Below, in pieces: positions 1 to 5,117 of a DNA stretch of 5,117 nt. This DNA is from an uncultured Myxococcales bacterium (GTDB lineage Bacteria; Myxococcota_A; Bradymonadia; Bradymonadales; Bradymonadaceae), in the NCBI GenBank assembly GCA_913058025.1, contig CAJXPN010000409.1:1-5117 (forward strand). Direction: 5' to 3'. How positions within the stretch are numbered: the first letter of the stretch is position 1; every line of letters starts with the position of its first letter. A program made the position numbers and the translations under genes. The notes below the pieces were generated by a model. It did not search any database. It was not told the origin of the DNA and saw only the letters and a program-made list of their open reading frames with translations.

Positions 1-1998
1 GCCCACGATCGTGGCGCCGACGGCCGCCGCGCGCTCGGCGAGCTCCGGGAGCGACGCGACGGGCACGCCGAACTTCGAGGCCGCCCCGGCGGTGCGAACC
101 TTCTTGTGGTGCCCCTTGCCCGCGCCCGGGTCCACGCGCACGAGCACGCGTTGGCCCGCGAAGACCTCCGGGTGCGCGGCGAGCGGGTGCATGTTGTCGA
201 GCGTGACCCAGGCGCCGAGTTCGAAGCCGCGTGCGTACTCGTGGATGGGCGCGAAGTTGGGCGTGAAGAGCAGCCTCTCGCGGTCCAGGTCGGGGAAGAG
301 CGCGAGCGCGTGCGCGAGCTCGCCGGTGGAGACGCACTCGAAGCCGAAGCCGCGCGAGTGGAACAGGCGCATGACGTTGGGGTTCGGGTTCGCCTTGATG
401 GCGTAGAAGCGCCGGTCGAGCGCCGAGATGGACTCGATGTCGGAGGCGGCGCGCGCGAGCGTGTCTTCGTCATAGACGTAGACGGGGTGGCCAGGGGAGG
501 TGAGCTCGAGGAGCTCGTCGCGGCGGGTGCGCCACCAGCGCTGCGTGGCGCCGGGGCGCTCGGACTCGGGCGCGTCGCTGAAGAGCTCCTGCCAGGTCGG
601 GCCGATGAGCGCGTCGGGCGCGCGGTCACCGAAGACGAGCGCGTGGAGCTGGCGGACGAGCTTGGCGGAGCGGTCCTCGTCGACGACGAACGTGAGGTTG
701 AGGTCGGAGGATGCCTGGCTCATCAGGTAGACGCGGCGCTCCTCGAAGGCCTCGAGCGCGGGGCCGAGCTTGTGGAGGATCGCGCGGATGTGTCGCCCGA
801 CGAGGCTTACCGCGGCGCATGGGCCGATGACGCGCGCGTCGCAGATCTCGTTCAGGTCGCGCACGAGGCGCGAGAGCGCGTCGTCGTCGAGCGCGTTGGC
901 GACCGGGTCGAGCGAGGCGGTGACGTTGGTCTCGGAGGTCGCCACGAGGTCGATCGAGATCCCGTGGCGCTTGAACATGGAGAAGACGTCGGCGAGGAAG
1001 CCGACCTGCTGCCACATGCCCACGGTCGACATCGACACGAGCGGGATCTTGCCCTTGGCCGAGATCGCCTTCACCTGGGCGCCGAAGTCCGGGACGTCGC
1101 CGCGCACGACGGTGCCCTCCATCTCGGGGTGGGGCGTGCAGCGGATGTGGAGCGGGATGCCGAGCTGGCGCACGGGGTCGATGCAGCGCGGGTGGAGGAC
1201 CTTGGCGCCCATGGTCGCCAGCTCCTGGGCCTCGTCGTAGCCGAGCAGGCGCAGCAGCCTGGCGCCGGGGACCTCGCGCGGGTTCGCGGTGAACATGCCG
1301 GGGACGTCGGTCCAGATCTCGAGGCGGGTCGCGCCGAGCTTGGACGCCAGGTACGCCGCGGAGGTGTCCGAGCCGCCTCGCCCGAGCAGGACGGTCTCGC
1401 CGGCGGCGTCGCGCGCGATGAAGCCTTGCGTGAGCGTGACGGGCTCCTCCTGGGAGGCGAGCGCGGCGCGGAGCGCCGGGTCGGGCGCGAACTCGCACGA
1501 CGAGGAGAGGAAGTGCCTGCCCGGGTTGGCCTGCGCGTCGCCCGAGGCGGTGAGCATGTCGCGGGCGTCGCGCCAGCGCGTCGAGAGCCCGCGCGCGTTC
1601 AGGAACGCCGCGCCCAGGCGCGTCGACATCAGCTCCCCGCGCGACATCACCTGGGCGCGCAGCCTGGGGCTGATCTCGCCGAGCAGCGACGCGCCCAGCG
1701 CGACCCGATCGAGCGCGGTCAGGTCCGCGGCGAGCAGCGCCGCCCAGTCGAGCTCGAGCGCGTCGCCGAGTGACTCGTGGCGCTCTCGGATCTCCGCCAG
1801 GATCTCCCCGTGCTCGCCACGGATGGCCGCCGGGAGCAGCGCCTCGAGCAGGTTCGACACCCCGCCGACCGCAGAGCACACGATCACCGGGCGCTCGCCC
1901 GACTCGAGCAAGGACTGCGCGATCTGGTGGATCGTGTCCCAACGCTCACGCGTTGAGACGCTGGTTCCACCGAACTTCAAGACGACGGTCGAGGACAT
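1..1998 (-). CDS. Bifunctional aspartate kinase / diaminopimelate decarboxylase (LysC-LysA fusion), C-terminus cut by window edge
   Basis: Catalyses the first step of the aspartate pathway (aspartate to aspartyl phosphate) and the last step of lysine synthesis (meso-DAP to L-lysine plus CO2), in the cytoplasm. The frame is open for 666 codons from the ATG at 1998 to base 1. Aspartate kinase: KFGGTS at residues 8-13, SRGELMST at 119-126, GRGGSDTSA at 206-214, TDVPGMFTANPR at 230-241. Two ACT domains follow, about 318-390 and 400-460. The first contains GFLADVF (333-339) and VATSET (352-357), aligning with the lysine-binding region of E. coli AKIII, so lysine feedback inhibition is inferred. 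A linker (about 467-505) leads to a PLP fold-III decarboxylase: YAIKAN (532-537, PLP lysine K535), LLFTPNFAP (575-583), DPGAGKGHHKKV (623-634), SKFG (641-644). The fused family is about 860 residues, so roughly 200 are missing, including the later active-site motifs. The start matches AKIII spacing (K8); the Shine-Dalgarno is weak (GAGCGAG-like). No frameshift is seen. Confidence 0.96.
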   Translation of the reverse strand, partial: MSSTVVLKFGGTSVSTRERWDTIHQIAQSLLESGERPVIVCSAVGGVSNLLEALLPAAIRGEHGEILAEIRERHESLGDALELDWAALLAADLTALDRVALGASLLGEISPRLRAQVMSRGELMSTRLGAAFLNARGLSTRWRDARDMLTASGDAQANPGRHFLSSSCEFAPDPALRAALASQEEPVTLTQGFIARDAAGETVLLGRGGSDTSAAYLASKLGATRLEIWTDVPGMFTANPREVPGARLLRLLGYDEAQELATMGAKVLHPRCIDPVRQLGIPLHIRCTPHPEMEGTVVRGDVPDFGAQVKAISAKGKIPLVSMSTVGMWQQVGFLADVFSMFKRHGISIDLVATSETNVTASLDPVANALDDDALSRLVRDLNEICDARVIGPCAAVSLVGRHIRAILHKLGPALEAFEERRVYLMSQASSDLNLTFVVDEDRSAKLVRQLHALVFGDRAPDALIGPTWQELFSDAPESERPGATQRWWRTRRDELLELTSPGHPVYVYDEDTLARAASDIESISALDRRFYAIKANPNPNVMRLFHSRGFGFECVSTGELAHALALFPDLDRERLLFTPNFAPIHEYARGFELGAWVTLDNMHPLAAHPEVFAGQRVLVRVDPGAGKGHHKKVRTAGAASKFGVPVASLPELAERAAAVGATIVG

Positions 1999-2108
1999 GG
2001 CGAGGCTCGCTCTCGGGGGGGCAAGAACCAAAGTCGGAGGCGGGCCTTCATGCCGCCCCCGCGAGACGAGGCTTTATCGCACAATGTCGGTAGGTTGGCT
2101 ACGCGCGA
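1999..2108 (-). promoter_or_regulatory. Leader region upstream of the lysC-lysA fusion gene
   Basis: This is the untranslated stretch between the cysteine-rich gene and the lysC-lysA start. Read on the minus strand it holds a slightly less GC-rich patch around 2071-2086 (CATTGTGCGATAAAGC) that could serve as a -10 region, but no clear -35 partner is visible. A run of seven C residues (2015-2021) sits 17-23 bases before the ATG. It is too short for a full lysine riboswitch and I see none of that fold. The separation from the preceding gene suggests the fusion gene has its own promoter; this is inference. Confidence 0.3.
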
Positions 2109-2127
2109 GGCGCCCTGATGGGCCGCC
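2109..2127 (-). terminator. Small bulged hairpin just after the cysteine-rich gene
   Basis: Ten bases past the stop codon of the cysteine-rich gene, GGCGGCCC and GGGCGCC flank an ATCA loop (minus strand). They form seven base pairs, all G-C, with one bulged G. Position and G-C content fit a transcription terminator or 3'-end stabiliser. There is no U-tract, and hairpins of this size arise by chance in DNA this GC-rich. Confidence 0.3.
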
Positions 2128-2136
2128 GTTTCGACT

Positions 2137-3191
2137 TCAGAGATCGCACGTGAACTCCCCGTCCTGGATGTCGACGTAGTTGCTCGGCGTGGCGCTCGAG
2201 TTTCGGCCTCGGAAGAGGTGCCCGGACTCGAAGGTGCCGGTCAACTGAGTGCGCGCGCTGTTTCGGTTGCAGGTCAGGGAGAGGCCGCTCGTGTTGCCGA
2301 GGGTGTCGATGCCCCACGCCTCGAAGCCGCTCGCGTCGGAGAACACGTACTTGTAGACGCCGAACGCCGAGGTGTTGAACAGGCGCCACGTGATGGGGTC
2401 GTAGTCGATGAGCATCTCGACCGTGTGCTCTCCCTCGTTGAGCGAGACGTAGAGCGAGTCCGTGGACTCGTCCATGTCACAGTATATGGTCCCGCTCGAG
2501 CTCTTGGAGATCGCCTCCGTCGCGCCCGCGCGTGGCCCGGTGAAGGAGTGCTGGACCGTGAACGCGAAGGACTCTGGTGCGGGCGGCGGGGGCTGGCAGG
2601 TCCCCGCGGCGTCGCACGTCTCGGCGCCCGAGCACCTCCCGCACACGCCCTCGCAGCCGTTGGGGCCGCACGTCTTCCCGTCGCACTCGGGCACGCCCTC
2701 GGGCAGGTGTCCGAGGTCTCGTTCCCATTGCAAGTCCCGTCGCCGCAGCGTGGCTGGACGGGGCAGTCGCCCGGGCATGACGCCGACGTTTCGGCTCCGT
2801 TGCAGATCCCGTCGCCGCAGCGTGGTTGGATGGGGCAGTCCTGAGGGCAATCGTCGGAGAACTCGAAGAAGTCGCAGTAGCTGTTCCCGCACAGGTCGGC
2901 CGAGCAGTCGATGTCCTCACGAGCGGTGTCGATCCCGTGCGTCGGGGCGACCCATGAGGAGCATCGACGTGGCCGCGCAGAGGTCGACGACGGCTCGGCC
3001 CGTGCGGCCCTGGGTGGCGTCGAAGTGTTCCAGAGCGATGGCGCACCAGCGCAGCGCGCCCTCGGGGTCCCCACCGCCGGGGTGATCGCGCGCAGGCGGT
3101 CGAGGTCCTCAGCGCGCGCGCGTTCACGGTAGCGTTCACCGAGGAGGATCGCCTCCGAGACGGGGTCGTCCGGGCGTGGGTCGTCGTGCAT
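2137..3191 (-). pseudogene. Frameshifted cysteine-rich repeat protein with unknown C-terminal domain (three apparent one-base indels)
   Basis: No single frame spans this gene. Coding sense runs 3191 to about 3080, shifts frame to about 2945, shifts back to about 2690, then shifts again to the TGA at 2137-2139. Adding a base at the G-run 3079-3082, removing one at 2944-2947 and adding one at 2689-2691 gives a continuous 351-residue protein. Residues 1-95 (MHDDPRPDDPV..., then GALRWCAIALEHFDATQG) are charged and helical, with no signal peptide. Residues 96-167 are three Cys-rich repeats; 168-199 a CDGKTCGPNGCEGVCGRC-type module common in secreted myxobacterial proteins; 200-206 a proline linker. 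The last 145 residues look beta-rich (SGTIYCDMD, TWRLFNTSAFGVYKYVF) and I do not recognise them. Such Cys modules are normally disulfide-bonded outside the cell, so the missing export signal is odd. The ATG at 3191 was chosen because the upstream in-frame start would translate the palindrome at 3219-3249. Real decay or assembly error are both possible. Function unknown. Confidence 0.7.
2694..2906 (-). repeat. Three tandem cysteine-rich repeats (23-24 residues each) within the frameshifted gene
   Basis: Unit 1 (2906-2838) reads CSADLCGNSYCDFFEFSDD plus CPQD and is diverged. Unit 2 (2837-2766) starts CPIQPRCGDGICNGAETS and unit 3 (2765-2694) starts CPVQPRCGDGTCNGNETS. Units 2 and 3 have a 72-base period and share an identical 19-base DNA block (tcccgtcgccgcagcgtgg at 2735-2753 and 2807-2825), pointing to recent duplication or conversion. 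Each unit carries four or five cysteines plus acidic Asp/Glu/Asn positions that resemble calcium- or disulfide-stabilised extracellular repeats; metal binding is not shown. Confidence 0.85.
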
Positions 3192-3218
3192 GGCGTGGGA
3201 CCTGGCAGAGAGACGGGT

Positions 3219-3249
3219 GGCGAGGGTGAGAGGTCCTCTCACCCTCGCC
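3219..3249 (-). terminator. Perfect 15-bp inverted repeat, probable transcription terminator of the winged-helix gene
   Basis: The arms ggcgagggtgagagg (3219-3233) and its exact reverse complement (3235-3249) are separated by one base. The intergenic position, about 66 bases past the stop of the winged-helix gene and before the next start, fits a terminator. There is no U-tract after the stem on the minus strand, so a hairpin-only terminator, mRNA-stabilising structure or dyad operator remain possible. The palindrome itself is certain; its role is inferred. Confidence 0.55.
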
Positions 3250-3314
3250 TGGGGCTCGTCCATGGTGATGTCGTGTGGTGTGTTCGCGGTGGTGGCCACG
3301 AGGACGGGGTCGGG

Positions 3315-3707
3315 TCATGGAGCGTGTGTCAGGGACGCGATCTTGTAGCCGTCTTCGGAGCGCACGAGCAGCTCCTCGAGGCCGAGCGCGCGGAGGCGAT
3401 GGATGGCGGTGTAGAGGCGGTTGAGCGCGCTCGGGTCGGTGACGACGACCTCGGGCCAGGTCGTCTCGAAGAGGTCCCAGACGTCCACGGGCGCCGGGTA
3501 CGCCTCGATGAGCGTGCGCATGATCTTGCGCGCCACGCGCCTCCGGGTCAGGTCGATGCGGTCGGCCGCGCCGGTGATGGCCTCGATGTCGCCCTCGACG
3601 AGCAGGTCGGGGGAGTCCGTGGCGAGCGAGTCTTCGACGAGGGGCCCCTCGTCGTAGGGAAGGTCGGGGATCGTCCGACCGGGCTTCTTGGGTGCTTCGC
3701 GTGTCAT
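3315..3707 (-). CDS. Small winged-helix DNA-binding protein (OmpR/PhoB C-terminal-like), probable transcriptional regulator
   Basis: A 130-residue cytoplasmic protein, probably binding DNA. Residues 1-50 are acidic and look disordered (PYDEGPLVEDSLATDSPD). Residues 54-127 fit a winged helix: helix 1 TRRRVARKIMRTLIEAY, helix 2 VDVWDLFETTWPE, a recognition-helix candidate SALNRLYTAIHRLRALGL, and a wing hairpin LLVRSEDGYKIAS. This order and the closing GYKI resemble the Trans_reg_C domain of response regulators, but there is no receiver domain, kinase or other sensory module. The ATG at 3707 was chosen because AGGA (3718-3715) lies seven bases upstream; an in-frame ATG 15 codons earlier (3752) lacks this. 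An AT-rich control region precedes the gene and a perfect hairpin follows it, so it is probably transcribed alone. Target genes are unknown. The domain call is by pattern and could be a more distant HTH family. Confidence 0.8.
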   Translation of the reverse strand: MTREAPKKPGRTIPDLPYDEGPLVEDSLATDSPDLLVEGDIEAITGAADRIDLTRRRVARKIMRTLIEAYPAPVDVWDLFETTWPEVVVTDPSALNRLYTAIHRLRALGLEELLVRSEDGYKIASLTHAP

Positions 3708-3883
3708 GTTTCGTTCCTGTGTTCGAGGTCGATGTGTCGACCGTGGCGTCACCGCCCAGTCCTCTCTTCAGACGTGCGGTATGTGTTTTTAGATCTTGGT
3801 TTTTTGCCTTTATTTTAGCTTTGAATAAGAGGTTTTGCCCTGCGTCTTAGGCTGGTTCTCGAGGGGGTGCGCGGGGCCAGGCG
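3708..3883 (-). promoter_or_regulatory. Intergenic region with AT-rich island, likely promoter/operator of the winged-helix gene
   Basis: Between the membrane-protein stop and the winged-helix start, about 3777-3840 drops to roughly one third G+C while the surroundings are near 70%. On the minus strand it contains several A-rich elements (GCTAAAATAAAGG, TCTAAAAACAC) that could act as UP-element or -10 sequence; I cannot place a convincing -35/-10 pair. The AGGA ribosome-binding site for the next gene is at 3715-3718. No clear terminator for the membrane-protein gene is visible here. Confidence 0.45.
3798..3839. repeat. Pair of imperfect direct repeats (ggttttttgcc / ggttttgcc) in the AT-rich island
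   Basis: ggttttttgcc at 3798-3808 and ggttttgcc at 3831-3839 start 33 bases apart, about three helical turns, same orientation. OmpR-type winged helices commonly bind direct repeats, so these could be operator boxes for the adjacent regulator. With only two short, length-variable copies in low-complexity DNA, chance is a real alternative. Confidence 0.25.
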
Positions 3884-5116
3884 TCAGTGAATGCACGCCT
3901 GAGGGCACGCCCGGTCGAGGTTCTTCTGGAAGCGGAGCGCGTCGGGGAAGAGCTCGCGGCCGAAGACGCCCGCGGCCTCGAAGGGCCACGACTCGGCCTC
4001 GTCGCAGAGGTCCTCGATGAGGAAGCCCTCGCCGCGCCAGGTCCCCTCCAGGAGGATGGGCCTGGTGCGCTCGGAGCACCAGTTGCGGCGCATCTGTCGG
4101 AGCTGAGGTGGGCTCCAGAGGCGGCCGAGGACCTTGCGCTCGTAGTCGGGGATGGCGCCGGGCCGTACGAGGTGGGCGCGGTCGATGCGGACGTACTCGT
4201 CCTGAATCCGGACGGACTCGGGGACGACCGAGTGGTTCCAGCAGCCGCGGTCGACGCGGAGGTTCGAGAGCATGGCCCCGGCGTGCTGGTACTGTAGCCC
4301 GAGGTAGGGCGTGAGCCCGTTGAAGAGCCACAGGGCGCAGGCGAGCGCGGCGAGCTTGTGAGGGGCGGCGCGCAGGTCGCGCGTGATCCGGAGGCGCTCT
4401 CCGCGGGGCGCGGCGATCACGCACAGGCCGAGCGCGGCCCAGAGCGCGGGCTCCTTGATGAGGGTCCAGGGGTCGTCGGGGAGGCCGCCGTGGGCGAGCC
4501 ACGAAGCGGCTGAGCAGATCGCGGCGGCGGCGAGGAGGGGGCGAGCGAGGCGGCGGAGCGTGGAGGTGAGCGCGCGGACGTCGGCGTCGGTGGCGAGCGC
4601 GGCATGGGAAGGGAGCATGACGAAGGCGAAGGCGGGGGCCATGGTGAGCGTGAGCGGGATGTGGAAGGCGATGGCGAGCGGCCAGGCGAGCCAGCGGCGC
4701 CCGGTCCACATGAGCGCGGCGATGGCGAGCTCCGTGGCGAGGACGGCGTGCGGGACGAGCGGCGCGATCGATGAGGGCAGGGCGGGGAGGTTCCAGAGCG
4801 TGACGACCTGGTCGAGGCCGTGGAGGGCGCAGGAGGTCTGCGGTGAGAGGAAGTCGGCGTTGAGCTTGTGGAGCGCGGCGATGGCGTAGGTGAGGGCGCC
4901 GAGGCGGGCGAAGGCGAGGCGCCGGGAGAGGAGGGCGCGGGGCCTGCGCGCGGTGGCGAGGCCGACGCACGCGAGGGCGACGAGCAGGGCGGACTGCGTG
5001 AGGTGGTCGCGCAGCGTGAGGAGCGGCCCGAGGGCGCCCAGCGCGATGAGCAACCACCCAGTGCGCGCGTCGCGCCAGGCGACGAGCGCGGCGCCGAGCG
5101 CGAGCGCGAGGTCGAA
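3884..5116 (-). CDS. HTTM-like polytopic membrane protein, N-terminus cut by window edge
   Basis: The frame is open from base 5116 to the TGA at 3884-3886, giving 410 visible residues; the start lies outside the window (the in-frame TTG at 5053 is just an internal codon). About the first 270 residues contain some seven or eight hydrophobic segments, such as WLLIALGALGPLLTL, LGALTYAIAAL, WLAWPLAIAFHIPLTLTM and KLAALACALWLFNGL. Two stretches recall HTTM / gamma-carboxylase-like membrane proteins: HKLNADFLSPQTSC (visible 83-96) and NGLTPYLGLQYQHAGAMLSN followed by LRVDRG (visible 266-291). The last ~120 residues form a soluble tail with several cysteines (GCWNH, NWCSE, DLCDE, ending CPQACIH). 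Bacterial HTTM proteins mostly have no assigned reaction, so carboxylase activity should not be assumed. It is followed by a 176-bp gap, so coupling to the next gene is unlikely. Family placement is from remembered motifs, moderately sure. Confidence 0.75.
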   Translation of the reverse strand, partial: FDLALALGAALVAWRDARTGWLLIALGALGPLLTLRDHLTQSALLVALACVGLATARRPRALLSRRLAFARLGALTYAIAALHKLNADFLSPQTSCALHGLDQVVTLWNLPALPSSIAPLVPHAVLATELAIAALMWTGRRWLAWPLAIAFHIPLTLTMAPAFAFVMLPSHAALATDADVRALTSTLRRLARPLLAAAAICSAASWLAHGGLPDDPWTLIKEPALWAALGLCVIAAPRGERLRITRDLRAAPHKLAALACALWLFNGLTPYLGLQYQHAGAMLSNLRVDRGCWNHSVVPESVRIQDEYVRIDRAHLVRPGAIPDYERKVLGRLWSPPQLRQMRRNWCSERTRPILLEGTWRGEGFLIEDLCDEAESWPFEAAGVFGRELFPDALRFQKNLDRACPQACIH

Positions 5117-5117
5117 G

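Noticed and set aside
106..1773. 555-codon plus-strand open frame antisense to lysC-lysA
   Set aside because: It is the low-complexity Arg/Glu/Ala/Val shadow expected opposite a high-GC gene; the minus-strand frame has unmistakable family motifs throughout.
626..1942. 438-codon minus-strand frame overlapping lysC-lysA in another phase
   Set aside because: Arg/Pro/Gly-rich shadow with no domain motif; the real frame reads through the whole region.
1999..2108. Lysine riboswitch ahead of lysC-lysA
   Set aside because: The leader is too short for the five-helix lysine aptamer and no matching conserved core is visible.
2218..2844. Plus-strand open frames opposite the cysteine-rich gene
   Set aside because: The minus-strand reading gives repeated Cys motifs conserved between units; the plus-strand readings show no comparable pattern.
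2689..3082. Programmed ribosomal frameshifting
   Set aside because: The runs are only three or four bases, there is no heptameric slippery site, and three events in alternating directions are needed; indels are far simpler.
3189..3299. Earlier in-frame start (3299) for the frameshifted gene
   Set aside because: Translation would run through the perfect palindrome at 3219-3249 and the extra residues look non-coding; MHDDPRPDDP at 3191 is the more natural start.
3315..3752. Longer start (ATG at 3752) for the winged-helix gene
   Set aside because: The 15 extra residues are Arg/Thr-rich and no ribosome-binding site precedes that ATG, while AGGA sits at ideal spacing before 3707.
3810..5057. 415-codon minus-strand frame overlapping the membrane-protein gene
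   Set aside because: Composition is almost wholly Arg/Pro/Ala/His, as expected from an out-of-phase GC-rich frame; the neighbouring phase has membrane segments and recognisable motifs.
1..5117. CRISPR array, tRNA/rRNA gene, insertion sequence or integration site
   Set aside because: No regularly spaced repeats, no tRNA-like cloverleaf, no transposase motifs and no terminal inverted repeats with target duplications were seen.

Overview
The window is GC-rich (roughly 70% by eye) and every gene I can support lies on the minus strand. The base composition, the secreted-type cysteine-rich modules of the CGDGxCNGxET kind, and the fused aspartate kinase/diaminopimelate decarboxylase suggest a deltaproteobacterial, myxobacteria-like genome (Polyangia-type). 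That assignment is an inference; no marker gene is present to prove it.

In transcription order (right to left): (1) 5116-3884 is the C-terminal part of a polytopic membrane protein resembling the HTTM / vitamin-K-dependent-carboxylase-like family, cut by the window edge. (2) 3883-3708 is an intergenic region containing a conspicuous AT-rich island, probably the control region of the next gene. (3) 3707-3315 is a 130-residue protein made of an acidic N-terminal tail and a winged-helix DNA-binding domain. (4) 3314-3192 holds a perfect 31-bp hairpin (3219-3249). (5) 3191-2137 is a broken gene. Its reading frame can be followed only by assuming three one-base indels in short G/C runs. Repaired, it gives a 351-residue protein with a helical, soluble-looking N-terminus, three cysteine-rich 23-24-residue repeats, another Cys/Gly module, a proline linker and a C-terminal domain I do not recognise. 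(6) 2136-1999 is an intergenic region with a small hairpin. (7) 1998-1 is a long, intact but window-truncated bifunctional lysine-biosynthesis gene (aspartate kinase followed by DAP decarboxylase).

The genes do not form an obvious pathway together. lysC-lysA is housekeeping amino-acid biosynthesis. The winged-helix gene and the broken cysteine-rich gene look like accessory genes, each separated from its neighbours by more than 100 bp. No RNA genes, CRISPR arrays, insertion sequences or attachment sites were seen. I do not see a convincing undescribed defence or mobile system here. The items most worth a second look are the frameshifted cysteine-rich gene with its odd architecture, the perfect palindrome, and the AT-rich island upstream of the winged-helix gene.
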